43,003 bases of DNA, from the NCBI GenBank assembly GCA_026225115.1, contig JAMFSE010000030.1:1-43003 (forward strand), written 5' to 3'. The position numbers and the translations under genes are program-made. Shown here one piece after another: positions 8,436-18,600 of the stretch (position 1 is the stretch's first letter; each line of letters begins with the position of its first letter). Under the pieces are notes generated by a model, which had not been told where the DNA came from, searched no databases, and saw only the letters and a program-made list of their open reading frames with translations. The DNA is from Rhodovastum atsumiense (GTDB lineage: Bacteria; Pseudomonadota; Alphaproteobacteria; Acetobacterales; Acetobacteraceae).

Positions 8436-9541
8436 CAGACAGTAGCCTTATAGTTACTCAAAATATCATCGCCCCATTGCTCGTGATCCCGCAGCGTGAA
8501 GCGCGGCATATCCGCCAGTTGCGCCACGCCGAAGGCCTGTGCGGCCGGCCAACCGTCGCCGCCGATGATGCCGGGGGCGTGAAACCAGGCCAGCCTGTCC
8601 ACCAGATGGTCGCGCAAAAGGGCCGCTGCAATGGAGGCGCCGCCTTCCGCCAGGATGCGGGTGAGGCCGGCTTTTGCCAGCGCCTTCAAGGCGGCGGTCA
8701 AATCCACCCCGGCGGTGCCGCCCGGCACTTCCAGCAATTTGACGCCGGCGTCTTCCAGAGCGTGTTTGCGGGCGGGGTCCGCGCCGTCGCGGTGCAGCAG
8801 CCATACCGGCGTCTCCGCAGCGCTGCTTACCAATTTCGACAGAAGCGGAGTGCGCAGATGGCTATCGACGACGATGCGGACAAGCTTTGCACTGCGAAAC
8901 CCATCGATCCTGCAAGTGAGTTCGGGATCGTCGCTCAGCACGGTGCCGACGCCGACCATTACCCCGTCATGGCACCCGCGCATGGCATGCGCCGCCTTGC
9001 GCGCGGCGACGCCGGTCAGCCATTGGCTTTCCTTGGTCCTTGTGGCGATTTTACCGTCCAAGGTGGAGGCCAGTTTCAGCCGCACCAAAGGCCGGCCGGC
9101 GATCTGCACCATCGCAAAACCGCTGATCACGGCCTGCGCCTGTGCATTCAGCACGTCTTCCACCACCTCGATCCCGGCGCCGCGCAGTAATGCGGCCCCC
9201 TGCCCGTTCACGTTCGGGTTCGGGTCGCGGGCGCCAATGACGACCCGGGCAAGCCCCGCCGCGATCAGTGCATTGGCGCAAGGCGGGGTTTTGCCGAAAT
9301 GCGAACAGGGTTCCAGCGAGACATAGGCGGTGGCGCCGCGCGCGGCGGCGCCCACCAGGCGTAAAGCTTCGGTTTCCGCATGCGGGCGGCCGCCGGCGGC
9401 GGTGCGGGCGCGGCCGATGACTGTCCCATCCTTGACGATGACGCAGCCGACGGAAGGATTGGGGGCGGTATCGCCCAAGCCCCGGCGGGCCAAGGTGATG
9501 GCCGACTGCATATGCTTAGCGTCGGTGGCCGCGTCAGTCAT
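8435..9541 (-). CDS. ribD: Bifunctional diaminohydroxyphosphoribosylaminopyrimidine deaminase / 5-amino-6-(5-phosphoribosylamino)uracil reductase
   Basis: RibD carries out the second and third steps after GTP ring opening in riboflavin synthesis. The N-terminal deaminase domain (about 1-145) has the zinc motif HAE ([11 protein letters not shown]) and [11 protein letters not shown]. The C-terminal reductase domain (about 150-368) contains [24 protein letters not shown], and [14 protein letters not shown] near the NADPH site. The start at 9541 overlaps nrdR by eight bases and the stop overlaps ribE, so the genes are translationally linked. Confidence 0.96.
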   Translation of the reverse strand: MTDAATDAKHMQSAITLARRGLGDTAPNPSVGCVIVKDGTVIGRARTAAGGRPHAETEALRLVGAAARGATAYVSLEPCSHFGKTPPCANALIAAGLARVVIGARDPNPNVNGQGAALLRGAGIEVVEDVLNAQAQAVISGFAMVQIAGRPLVRLKLASTLDGKIATRTKESQWLTGVAARKAAHAMRGCHDGVMVGVGTVLSDDPELTCRIDGFRSAKLVRIVVDSHLRTPLLSKLVSSAAETPVWLLHRDGADPARKHALEDAGVKLLEVPGGTAGVDLTAALKALAKAGLTRILAEGGASIAAALLRDHLVDRLAWFHAPGIIGGDGWPAAQAFGVAQLADMPRFTLRDHEQWGDDILSNYKATV

Positions 9542-10007
9542 TGCGGGTTGGAAGCTTGGCTTCGCCCATCAGGCCGAGAAATGCCTCGAAATCCTTGGCT
9601 TCGCGGAAATCCCGATAGACCGAAGCGAAGCGGACATAGGCGACGGCGTCCACTTCCTTTAACGTTTCCATCACCAGTTTGCCGATATCGTCGGATTTCA
9701 CATCGGTTTCGCCGCTGGCCTCCAACTGGCGGACGATGCCGTTGACGATGCGTTCGATGCGCTCCTCATCCACCGGACGCTTGTTGAGCGCGATGCGGAC
9801 CGAGCGGGCCAGCTTGTCGCGGTCGAAGGCGACGCGGCGCGCATCGGTTTTTACCACCATCAGTTCGCGCAATTGCACACGCTCGATGGTGGTAAAGCGC
9901 TGGCTGCAGCTGCCGCAGAACCGGCGGCGGCGAATGGCGCTGCTATCCTCGGTGGGGCGGCTGTCCTTCACCTGGGTATCCGCTTCGCCGCAAAACGGAC
10001 AACGCAT
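9534..10007 (-). CDS. nrdR: Transcriptional repressor NrdR
   Basis: NrdR is a nucleotide-sensing repressor of ribonucleotide reductase genes. The 157-residue protein has an N-terminal zinc ribbon (CPFC at 3-6 and CGSC at about 31-34) followed by an ATP-cone domain ([22 protein letters not shown], then [11 protein letters not shown]). It lies five bases downstream of glyA and overlaps ribD. The glyA-nrdR-ribD order is common in alphaproteobacteria. Complete by length and motifs. Confidence 0.97.
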   Translation of the reverse strand: MRCPFCGEADTQVKDSRPTEDSSAIRRRRFCGSCSQRFTTIERVQLRELMVVKTDARRVAFDRDKLARSVRIALNKRPVDEERIERIVNGIVRQLEASGETDVKSDDIGKLVMETLKEVDAVAYVRFASVYRDFREAKDFEAFLGLMGEAKLPTRND

Positions 10008-10012
10008 ATGAT

Positions 10013-11311
10013 TTAGCCGTAAATCGGGAAGCGGGCGCAGAGCGCCTTGGCCCGCAGGCCCACGGCTTTCTCGACCGTCTCGTTGCCGCCGTCGTTGGAT
10101 TTGGAGAGGCCGTCCAACACTTCGCCGATCATCTGGCCGACTTCCTGGAATTCGGCGACGCCGAAGCCGCGCGTGGTGGCGGCCGGGGTGCCGAGGCGGA
10201 TGCCCGACGTGATGAACGGCTTTTCCGGATCGAAGGGAATGGCATTTTTATTTGCGGTCATATGCGCGCGCTCCAGGCTGGCCTCGGCGGCCTTGCCGGT
10301 GACGTGCTTCGGCCGCAGATCCACCAGCAGCAAATGGCTGTCGGTGCCGCCAGTGACGATGGCGAGACCCTGGTCGACCAAGGTTGCGGAGAGCGCCTTG
10401 GCATTTTCCACCACGGCTTTCTGGTAGGCGCGGAAATCCGGACGCAGCGCCTCACCGAAGGCGACCGCCTTGGCGGCGATGACATGCATCAGCGGGCCAC
10501 CCTGCAGGCCGGGGAAGATCGCCGAATTGATTTTTTTCGCGATATCCTCGTGATTGGTGAGCACCATGCCGCCGCGCGGGCCGCGCAGGGTTTTATGCGT
10601 GGTGGTGGTGACCACATGCGCGTGCTGTATCGGCGACGGGTAGATCCCGGCGGCGACTAGCCCGGCAAAATGCGCCATGTCGACCATGAAATACGCGCCG
10701 ACTTCATCGGCAATTTTCCGGAAACGTTCGAAATCGATGAAGCGCGGATAGGCCGAACCGCCGGCGATGATCAGCTTCGGTTTTGCCGAGCGCGCCAGAG
10801 ATTCAAGTTCATCGTAATCGAGGAGGCCGTCGTCCTTGCGCACCCCGTACTGGACGGCGTTGAACCATTTGCCAGACATGTTGGGGGCGGCACCGTGGGT
10901 GAGATGGCCGCCGGCCGCGAGGCTCATGCCGAGGATCGTGTCACCGGGATGAAGCAACGCCAGAAATACGGACTGGTTGGCCTGGCTGCCGGAATTTGCC
11001 TGCACATTGGCGAAGCCGGCATCGAAGAGCTTTTTGCCGCGCTCGATGGCCAAGGTCTCGGCGATATCCACCGCCGCGCAGCCGCCGTAATAGCGCTTGC
11101 CGACATAGCCTTCGGCATATTTATTCGTCAGCACCGAGCCCTGGGCTTCCAGCACCGCCGCAGAAACGATGTTTTCGGATGCGATCAGCTCGATACCGTC
11201 CTGTTCGCGGACCAATTCCGCACTGATGGCGGCGGCCATTTCGGGGTCCGTCTCAGCCAAAGCGGCGTTGAAAAACCGGGTTTGGCTGGGCGACAATCTC
11301 GCATCGTTCAT
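10013..11311 (-). CDS. glyA: Serine hydroxymethyltransferase
   Basis: GlyA interconverts serine and glycine with transfer of a one-carbon unit to tetrahydrofolate, using pyridoxal phosphate. The 432-residue protein has [10 protein letters not shown], the [15 protein letters not shown] motif with the PLP lysine at Lys240, and [17 protein letters not shown]. Its ATG overlaps the rpiB stop (11308-11311). It supplies the methylene/methyl-folate pool that MetH, encoded nearby, uses. Confidence 0.97.
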   Translation of the reverse strand: MNDARLSPSQTRFFNAALAETDPEMAAAISAELVREQDGIELIASENIVSAAVLEAQGSVLTNKYAEGYVGKRYYGGCAAVDIAETLAIERGKKLFDAGFANVQANSGSQANQSVFLALLHPGDTILGMSLAAGGHLTHGAAPNMSGKWFNAVQYGVRKDDGLLDYDELESLARSAKPKLIIAGGSAYPRFIDFERFRKIADEVGAYFMVDMAHFAGLVAAGIYPSPIQHAHVVTTTTHKTLRGPRGGMVLTNHEDIAKKINSAIFPGLQGGPLMHVIAAKAVAFGEALRPDFRAYQKAVVENAKALSATLVDQGLAIVTGGTDSHLLLVDLRPKHVTGKAAEASLERAHMTANKNAIPFDPEKPFITSGIRLGTPAATTRGFGVAEFQEVGQMIGEVLDGLSKSNDGGNETVEKAVGLRAKALCARFPIYG

Positions 11312-11784
11312 GGTGTTGCTTCCGCAGGGTTCGGGTTCAGCTTGGCTATCCGGCGGTCGTGGCGGCCGCCTTCATAGGGGGTGCTCAAAAATGCGCCGAG
11401 AATATCCAATGCGACTTCCTCGCCGATGATGCGGGCGCCGAGTGCCAGCACATTGGCGTCGTTATGCGCCCGTGTCAGCCTGGCGGTGGTGACGTCATGC
11501 ACCAGGCCGCAGCGGATTTCCGGAAAGCGATTGGCGGCGATCGACATGCCGATGCCGGTGCCGCAGACCAGAATGCCGAGATCGGCGGATTTTTCGATGA
11601 TGGATTTGCACACGGCCTGTGCGAAATCCGGATAATCGACGCTGGCAGGTCCGTCGGTGCCGAAATCCAACACCTGATGGCCGCCTTCGATCAGCACGGC
11701 GGCCAACCGGTTTTTCAAACCGATTCCGCCATGATCAGCCCCCATCGCGACAATCAAAGAACGAGTCATGCGCCCATTTAACAT
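11308..11784 (-). CDS. rpiB: Ribose-5-phosphate isomerase B
   Basis: RpiB isomerises ribose 5-phosphate and ribulose 5-phosphate; the latter is also the RibB substrate. Motifs include [11 protein letters not shown], the active-site Cys region [14 protein letters not shown] and [18 protein letters not shown]. The coordinates use the first ATG (158 residues); the internal ATG at 11769 ([10 protein letters not shown], 153 residues) fits the family length at least as well, and neither has a strong Shine-Dalgarno. It appears to be the first gene of the long minus-strand operon and is divergent from the deaminase gene. Confidence 0.95.
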   Translation of the reverse strand: MLNGRMTRSLIVAMGADHGGIGLKNRLAAVLIEGGHQVLDFGTDGPASVDYPDFAQAVCKSIIEKSADLGILVCGTGIGMSIAANRFPEIRCGLVHDVTTARLTRAHNDANVLALGARIIGEEVALDILGAFLSTPYEGGRHDRRIAKLNPNPAEATP

Positions 11785-11886
11785 GCCGGTCCCGGAGTTG
11801 AAACAATCGGGATGGAATTCGAACGGGACACAGGGTGGTAAAAAACGCCGGGGAACTTAAGATACGGTATGGATGAGGAGTGGCGA

Positions 11887-12897
11887 ATGACGGATATGGA
11901 CAGCTTCATCACCGGCCTGCCCAAGGCGGAGCTGCATCTGCATATCGAGGGCTCGCTGGAGCCCGAGCTGATGTTCGCATTGGCCGGCCGCAACAAGATC
12001 GTCCTGCCGTATAAAAGCGTGGAAGAAGTCCGCGCCGCCTATGATTTCTCGAATTTGCAGGATTTTCTCGACATTTATTACGCCGGCGCGCAGGTGCTCC
12101 GCACCGAGCAGGATTTCTTCGAACTGACGCTGGCCTATTTCACCCGGGTAGCGGCGGACGGCGTGCTGCATGCGGAGATATTTTTCGATCCGCAAACACA
12201 TACCGATCGCGGCATCCCGTTTGCGGTGGTTATCGAGGGCATTCTGGCAGGCATGGCGGCGGCGGAGCAAAAATTTGGCATTACCTCAAAGCTGATCCTC
12301 TGCTTCCTGCGCCATCTCGACGAGGAAGCCGCCTTTGAGACTTTCAGAATGGCTGAGCCCTGGTTCGGCAGGATCGCCGGCGTTGGGCTCGATTCATCGG
12401 AGAAAGGCCATCCGCCGGAGAAATTCGTCCGGGTGTTCGCAGCCGCCGGCGCTGCCGGGCTGAAGCGGGTTGCCCACGCCGGTGAAGAAGGGCCCGCGGC
12501 TTATGTGTGGGAGGCGCTGGACCTTCTGCATATCGACCGGCTGGACCATGGCAACCGCGCGCTGGAGGACCCTGAACTCATCCGGCGCCTTGCCGCATCG
12601 CAGATGGCGCTGACCGTCTGCCCGCTCTCCAATTTCCGCCTCTGCGTGGTGCCGGACATGGCGGAGCATCCGATCGACAGGATGCTGGATCTGGGCCTGC
12701 GCGCCACCATCAACTCCGACGATCCCGCCTATTTCGGCGGCTACATCGCGGAGAATTTTCGCGCTGCCGCGGCGGGGCGAAGGCTTGGGAAAGCGCAGCT
12801 TGTCACGCTTGCCCGGAACAGTTTTCTCGGTGCATTTCTGGATGGTGAAACCCGGCAAGGCTATCTGCGGAAACTGGATGAATTTGCGAGCGCTTGA
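11887..12897 (+). CDS. Adenine deaminase-like purine aminohydrolase (adenosine deaminase superfamily)
   Basis: The protein of 336 residues has the superfamily metal and catalytic motifs: LPKAELHLHIEGSL (HxH), AHAGEEG (His/Glu), LDHGNRA and TINSDDPAYF (Asp-Asp). The subgroup pattern VAHAGEEGPAAYVWEALDLL resembles bacterial adenine aminohydrolases, often annotated as adenosine deaminase, so adenine to hypoxanthine is the more likely reaction; this is inference from motif flavour. The ATG at 11887 is chosen because GAGGAG lies six bases upstream; an in-frame ATG at 11869 lacks a site. The role would be purine salvage, plausibly linked with the adjacent SAH cycle, which releases adenosine. Confidence 0.88.
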   Translation: MTDMDSFITGLPKAELHLHIEGSLEPELMFALAGRNKIVLPYKSVEEVRAAYDFSNLQDFLDIYYAGAQVLRTEQDFFELTLAYFTRVAADGVLHAEIFFDPQTHTDRGIPFAVVIEGILAGMAAAEQKFGITSKLILCFLRHLDEEAAFETFRMAEPWFGRIAGVGLDSSEKGHPPEKFVRVFAAAGAAGLKRVAHAGEEGPAAYVWEALDLLHIDRLDHGNRALEDPELIRRLAASQMALTVCPLSNFRLCVVPDMAEHPIDRMLDLGLRATINSDDPAYFGGYIAENFRAAAAGRRLGKAQLVTLARNSFLGAFLDGETRQGYLRKLDEFASA

Positions 12898-13012
12898 AAC
12901 GGCGCTTACGAAAAATATTAGGTGTCCGGCCTGGTTGGCGGCTATGCCGCATCGTTGACGCTGACAGAATTCAGCCTGTCTTCCAGCCGCGGGCCAGGCG
13001 CATTCCCAAAGT

Positions 13013-13357
13013 TCAATCCGGCAAGCGGTAGCGCGCTGCCGTCATAACATCGCCGCCGATGGCGTCGCGGACCGCAGCCTCGCCGGCGGCCGAAGCGTGG
13101 ATAATAACACGCTTGAAAAAGGGAGCGGCGCCGGTGGCCCGGGCGAGGAACATGCGCCCCAGCGCCTCTGCGGCAGGGCCGCGCGGGATGCAGCAGCTAC
13201 ACCCCTGGGCGTGACCGAAGTTGGCGGTCGGCAACGTGAAGCGTTCGACAAAGCCGGTGATGATCGGCTCGCCGCCATCCTCGGCGAGAAAGGCATCCCC
13301 ATTTTCAGCTTGCGCGCCGAACAGGATCGGAATTCGCGTGTCGGAGGCATCTCCCAT
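13013..13357 (-). CDS. Conserved-looking hypothetical protein, about 114 residues
   Basis: The frame encodes a compact protein starting MGDASDTRIPILFGAQ. A longer start at 13438 would add 27 residues that do not look conserved. It contains a cysteine-rich patch GHAQGCSCCIPRGPAAEALGRMFLARATG near its middle and ends RYRLPD. The G-C-x-C-C segment could bind a metal or form part of a redox site, but I do not recognise the family. No signal peptide or membrane segment is seen. It is convergent with the deaminase gene and divergent from metK, sharing the upstream region that holds a strong inverted repeat. Codon texture is like the neighbours, supporting a real gene. Confidence 0.6.
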   Translation of the reverse strand: MGDASDTRIPILFGAQAENGDAFLAEDGGEPIITGFVERFTLPTANFGHAQGCSCCIPRGPAAEALGRMFLARATGAAPFFKRVIIHASAAGEAAVRDAIGGDVMTAARYRLPD

Positions 13358-13453
13358 ACATTGGAAATGGGTCGAACTTATGCATCTGGCAAGCTGGGGA
13401 AAGCCATGTCGCCCCTGGCCGCCCATAGTACTCTGCATTTCGACATGGACATT

Positions 13454-13479
13454 CGTATATAACGATGTATTTATATACG
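13454..13479. promoter_or_regulatory. Perfect inverted repeat upstream of metK, candidate operator
   Basis: CGTATATAA (13454-13462) and TTATATACG (13471-13479) are perfect reverse complements separated by eight bases. The repeat is AT-rich in a GC-rich neighbourhood, 31 bases before the metK start, and overlaps the expected promoter zone. ArsR-type regulators such as SahR control S-adenosylmethionine-cycle genes in proteobacteria through AT-rich palindromes, so this is a candidate site; the regulator is not in the window. Confidence 0.6.
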
Positions 13480-13509
13480 TAATATAGGGGCGTTAGGAGT
13501 AGCGTTTTC

Positions 13510-14017
13510 ATGCGCAAAAATTATCTTTTCACGTCGGAGAGCGTCTCTGAGGGCCATCCGGACAAGGTGGCGGACCAGATTTCGGACGCAGTCGTCGATT
13601 TGTTCCTCTCAAAGGACCCGGTCGCCCGCGTCGCCTGTGAGACCATGGTCACCACCAACCGAATCATTCTGGCCGGCGAAGTCCGCTCGGCGGAGCCGGT
13701 TTCGAACGACGAGATCGAGGCCGCCGCCCGCGCGACGGTCCGCCGGATCGGCTATGAGCAGCATGGCTTCCATTGGAATCGCGCCGAGTTCAGCTGCCAT
13801 CTGCACGAGCAATCGGCGCATATCGCCCAGGGTGTCGATTGTGCAGCGCTTGGCCAGCCCGGCTGCGACGATGATCAGCGGCAAGGACCCCACCAAGGTT
13901 GACCGGCCGATTTATCAGCGGGCCGCCTCCTATGGTCATTTTGGCCGCCCGCCGGAGGGTGACTTCTTCTCCTGGGAAAAGACCGACCTCGTCGAAGCGC
14001 TGCGGCCAGCGTTTTAA
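13510..14017 (+). pseudogene. metK: Broken, rearranged S-adenosylmethionine synthetase (metK remnant)
   Basis: MetK makes S-adenosylmethionine from methionine and ATP. The first about 110 codons are intact ([20 protein letters not shown], then [14 protein letters not shown]), with an AGGAG site upstream. After the GVD codons (to 13839) the normal order is lost. Bases 13837-13875 read on the opposite strand as [13 protein letters not shown], a MetK segment that belongs near residue 290 in the sense direction. Next, in another frame, come [10 protein letters not shown] (from 13877) joined directly to [14 protein letters not shown] and the normal C-terminus, ending at 14017. Roughly 230 residues, including most nucleotide- and metal-binding loops, are missing. 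Only 508 bases remain of about 1.2 kb. No active enzyme can result. An assembly error is the alternative. Confidence 0.88.
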
Positions 14018-14059
14018 GCTCAAGCTTTCGCCCCACCTCATCACTCAAAGGGAATCGTC

Positions 14060-15472
14060 ATGGCAACTGCCGCCAAGACCGACGTGAATGACTTCATTGT
14101 GGCCGATCTCTCGCTGGCCGGCTGGGGCCGCAAGGAGATCGACATCGCCGAGACTGAAATGCCCGGGCTGATGGCGCTGCGCGAGGAATACGGTCCATCC
14201 CAACCGCTGAAGGGCGCCAGGATAACCGGCTCCCTGCATATGACCATCCAGACCGCGGTCCTCATTGAGACTCTGGCCGAACTCGGGGCGCAGGTGCGCT
14301 GGGCGTCGTGCAACATCTTCTCAACCCAGGACCATGCGGCCGCCGCGATCGCAGCTTCTGGCGTGCCGGTCTTTGCGATCAAAGGCGAAACGCTCGGCGA
14401 GTATTGGGATTATGTCGACCGCATCTTCGATTGGGGTAACAACGAGACCTGCAATTTGATTCTGGACGATGGCGGCGACGCCACGATGTTTGCGCTGCTC
14501 GGCGCCAAGCTTGAGGCGGGAGGAACGCTGCCTGAGCCTGAAAACGCCGAGGAAATCGAATTTCACCGCGCGCTCAAGGCGTTTGTCGCCCGCAAGCCGG
14601 GCACCATCACCAAAACTGTTGCGAACATCAAGGGCGTGTCTGAAGAGACGACGACCGGCGTGCATCGCCTGTATGAAATTGCCAAGCGCGGCGAACTGCC
14701 CTTCCCCGCCATCAACGTCAACGACAGCGTGACCAAATCAAAATTCGACAATCTCTACGGCTGCAAGGAATCGCTGGTGGATGCGATCCGGCGCGCAACG
14801 GATGTGATGCTTGCAGGCAAGGTTGCGACCGTGGCCGGCTTTGGCGATGTCGGCAAGGGCTCGGCGGCGTCACTGCGCAACGGCGGCGCCCGCGTGCTCG
14901 TAACCGAAATCGATCCCATCTGCGCGCTGCAGGCGGCGATGGAGGGCTATGAAGTGGTGTCGATGGAGACCGCGGCCAAACGGTCCGATATTTTTGTTAC
15001 CGCGACCGGAAACGCTGATGTCATTACCGTCGCGCATATGCGCGCCATGAAAAATATGGCGATTGTCTGCAACATCGGTCATTTCGACAGTGAGATCCAG
15101 GTCGGCGGGCTTGCCAACTTCCAATGGACCGAAATTAAGCCCCAGGTCGATGAGGTTGAATTCCCGGATGGCAAGAAAATCATTCTGCTCGCCAAAGGAC
15201 GACTGGTTAATCTCGGCTGCGCCACCGGGCATCCGAGCTTCGTGATGTCATCCTCATTCACCAATCAGGTGCTGGCGCAGATCGAATTATGGACCAGGCA
15301 GGGTGAGTATAAGAACGAGGTTTTCGTGCTGCCGAAGCTTCTCGATGAAAAAGTCGCGATGCTGCATCTTGAAAAGCTGGGCGTTGAACTGACGACGCTG
15401 ACGGCGAAGCAAGCTGCCTATATCGGCGTCAGCACGTCCGGTCCCTTCAAGCCGGATCACTACCGCTACTGA
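14060..15472 (+). CDS. ahcY: Adenosylhomocysteinase (SAH hydrolase)
   Basis: AhcY reversibly splits S-adenosylhomocysteine to adenosine and homocysteine, removing the product inhibitor of methyltransferases and feeding MetH. The 470-residue protein contains [16 protein letters not shown], the NAD-binding loop [12 protein letters not shown] from residue 260, [13 protein letters not shown], and ends KPDHYRY, the conserved C-terminus that completes the neighbouring subunit's cofactor site. The ATG at 14060 follows a weak GGGAA site. It lies 42 bases after the metK remnant, in the usual metK-ahcY order, so the original locus was an S-adenosylmethionine-cycle operon. Confidence 0.97.
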   Translation: MATAAKTDVNDFIVADLSLAGWGRKEIDIAETEMPGLMALREEYGPSQPLKGARITGSLHMTIQTAVLIETLAELGAQVRWASCNIFSTQDHAAAAIAASGVPVFAIKGETLGEYWDYVDRIFDWGNNETCNLILDDGGDATMFALLGAKLEAGGTLPEPENAEEIEFHRALKAFVARKPGTITKTVANIKGVSEETTTGVHRLYEIAKRGELPFPAINVNDSVTKSKFDNLYGCKESLVDAIRRATDVMLAGKVATVAGFGDVGKGSAASLRNGGARVLVTEIDPICALQAAMEGYEVVSMETAAKRSDIFVTATGNADVITVAHMRAMKNMAIVCNIGHFDSEIQVGGLANFQWTEIKPQVDEVEFPDGKKIILLAKGRLVNLGCATGHPSFVMSSSFTNQVLAQIELWTRQGEYKNEVFVLPKLLDEKVAMLHLEKLGVELTTLTAKQAAYIGVSTSGPFKPDHYRY

Positions 15473-15633
15473 AGCCGTCAGCCAGGATGGGGAAGAGAAC
15501 GCCGGGCGAGTTATCGGCCTTGAAGATAACCTGCCAAGTGTGCCGGTTCGACTGACTGCAAGTTAATGGAATCTGCAGGCAGGGATGAATTTCGTAATCT
15601 GGACACGGCGCTAAACCGGAGTATCTCACAAGG

Positions 15634-18600
15634 ATGACCAAGCCCCATCTGCTCGAAGCGCTGCAACACCATATCCTGCTTTGCGACGGCGGCATGGGGT
15701 CGCGTGTGCAGGCGCTGACCCTGGATATCGAGAAGGATTACTGGGACAAGGAGAACTGCACCGAGGTTCTGAACCTGTCCCGGCCGGATTTGGTGCGCGA
15801 TATCCATAAAGGCTATTTCGAAGCCGGTTCCGATATGGTTCAGACCAACAGCTTTGGCGGATCGTCCATCACGCTTGGCGAGTTTCAGCTCGAAGACCGG
15901 GCGTTCGAGATCAACAAGATTGCCGGTGAATTGGCGCGCGAAGCCGTGGAATCCTTCGCCGATGGCCGCACCCGCTATGTGATCGGCAGCATCGGCCCGG
16001 GCACCAAGCTGCCCAGCCTCGGCAATATCGCCTACGACCCGCTGGAGGACGCGCTGTTCGTGCAAAGCCAGGGGCTGATTGCCGGCGGGGTGGACGCCAT
16101 CCTGATCGAGACCTGCCAGGACACGCTGCAAATAAAGGCCGCGGTTAACGGCGCCAAGCGGGCCCGGGTCGCGGCCGGGTCCGATATTCCCATTTTCGTG
16201 CAGGTCACGGTGGAGACCACCGGAACATTATTGGTCGGACCGGATATCGCCGCCGCTTCAACCGTCATCCATGCCTTGGACATCCCATTGATGGGTCTGA
16301 ACTGCGCCACCGGCCCGCAAGAGATGGCCGAGCATGTGCGGTTTCTCTCGCGGAACTGGCCTGGGCTGATTTCGGTGCAGCCCAATGCCGGATTACCGGA
16401 GCTGGTCGACGGCAAAACCCACTACCCGCTCAATGCCGAGGACATGGCGAGCTGGGTTGAGCGGTTTGTGGTTGAGGATGGGGTGAATCTGATCGGCGGC
16501 TGTTGCGGGACGTCGATTCCACATATTCAGGGCCTGGATGCGATGCTGAAGCGGCTGGGGAATCCGCGGCCTGCGCCGGTACTCCGGAAACCGATCTGGA
16601 TACCCTCGGTTGCCAGCCTGTACGGCGCGACCCCGCTGCGGCAGGAGAACAGCTATTTTTCCATCGGCGAGCGCTGTAACGCCAATGGTTCGAAAAAATG
16701 GAGGGAGTTGCAGGAAGCAGGCGATTGGGACGGCTGCGTGGCGATGGGCCGCGAGCAGGTGGCCGAGGCTTCCAACGCGCTCGATATCTGCACCGCCTTC
16801 GTCGGGCGGAATGAGACATTCGAGATGAACGAGGTGATCACCCGTTTCACCTCATCGGTGAATGCGCCCTTGGTGATTGATTCAACCGAGACCCCGGTGA
16901 TCGAAGCGGCGCTGAAACTGCATGGCGGCAAGCCGATCATCAACTCGATCAATTTCGAGGATGGCGAGGGCCATGCCACCGACCGGCTGATCCTCGCCAA
17001 AAAATTCGGCGCCGGCGTGATTGCGCTGACCATCGATGAGGTCGGCATGGCAAAGGAGCCCGCGGATAAATTGCGGATCGCCCGCCGCCTGATCGAATTC
17101 GCCTGTGATAAATATAAATTACCGCAAAGCGATTTGCTGATCGACCCCCTCACCTTCACCATTGCCACCGGCAACGAAGACGACCGGAAACTCGGGCAAT
17201 GGACTCTGGAAGGGATCAAAATGATCCGGGATGAATTTCCGGATGTGCAGATTGTTCTCGGCCTGTCCAACATCTCTTTCGGGTTGAACCCGGCGGCGCG
17301 CGCGGTTTTGAACTCGGTATTTCTTGACCATGCGGTGAAGGCCGGGATGACGGGTGCGATTGTCCATGTGTCAAAAATCCGGCCGCTGCATCTGATCGCG
17401 CCGGAGGAAGTAAAGGTCTGCGAGGATCTGATCTTCGATCGCCGCGAAGAGAATTACGACCCGCTGCAGAAACTGCTGGAAATTTTTGCCGACCGCAAAG
17501 CCGCCGATGCCACCAAGAAGAAACGCGCAGAGACGGTCGAGGGCCGGCTGAAGGACCGGATTGTCGATGGCGACCGCAAGGGGCTGACCGATGAACTGGA
17601 CGAGGCTTTGCAGACCAACAAACCGCTTGAGATCATCAACAATATTCTGCTGGACGGCATGAAAGTGGTGGGCGAGTTGTTCGGCGCCGGCAAGATGCAA
17701 TTGCCTTTCGTGCTGCAATCGGCGGAGACGATGAAGGCGGCCGTCGCCTATCTGGAGCCGATGATGGAGCGGGTGGCCGGCGAGGAGCGTGGTATTATCG
17801 TGCTCGCGACCGTCAAGGGCGACGTGCATGATATCGGCAAGAACCTGGTCGACATCATCCTCACCAATAACGGCTACAAGGTTTATAATCTCGGCATCAA
17901 AGTGCCGCTTGCGGATATGGTGACGGCGGCCAAAGCGCACCATGCGCATGCCATCGGCATGTCCGGGTTGTTGGTCAAGTCGACAGTCGTCATGCGTGAG
18001 AACCTGGAGGAGATGTCGCGGCAGGGGCTCGATATTCCGGTGATGCTGGGCGGCGCGGCGCTAACCCGTAATTACGTCGAGGATGATTGCGTCGCCGCCT
18101 ATGCGTCAGGCCGCGTTGCCTATGCGCGCGATGCCTTCGACGGGCTGCATCTGATGGACAAGGTAACCGGCAATGATTTCGATAACTACCTTGCCGTCAT
18201 TCAGTCCAAGCGGAAGGGCAAATCGAAGAACACCAAACGCAAGCTGGGGACCGCTGATGCGGCCGCCTTCGCGCCGATCGACATCAAGGCCGTGCAGGCG
18301 CGCCGCCACCGGCTGACTCGCGATGTGCCGGTGATTACGCCGCCGTTCTGGGGCGCGAAAATCCTGGAAGCGCCGCCGAAGGCGATTGTGCCGTTTATCA
18401 ATGAGCGCTCGCTGTTTCAGTTCCAATGGGGCTTCCGCAAGCAGGGCAAGAGCCTGGATGAATTTCTGGGCTGGGCCCGGCAGGAATTGCGGCCGGTGAT
18501 GAAACGCATGCTGGATCTGTGCGAGGCCGATAATATCCTCAAACCGCAGGCGGTATACGGCTACTGGAAGGCGGCAGGCCAGGGCAATGACCTGCTGCTG

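Noticed and set aside
13609-13896. Minus-strand frame inside metK encoding [12 protein letters not shown]
   Set aside because: It is not a gene; it is an inverted piece of metK coding sequence, reported under the metK finding.
15473-15633. Possible cobalamin or SAH riboswitch before metH
   Set aside because: Fragments such as AGCCAGG and CCTGCC occur but in the wrong order and without the rest of the B12 core; no SAH-motif consensus was found.
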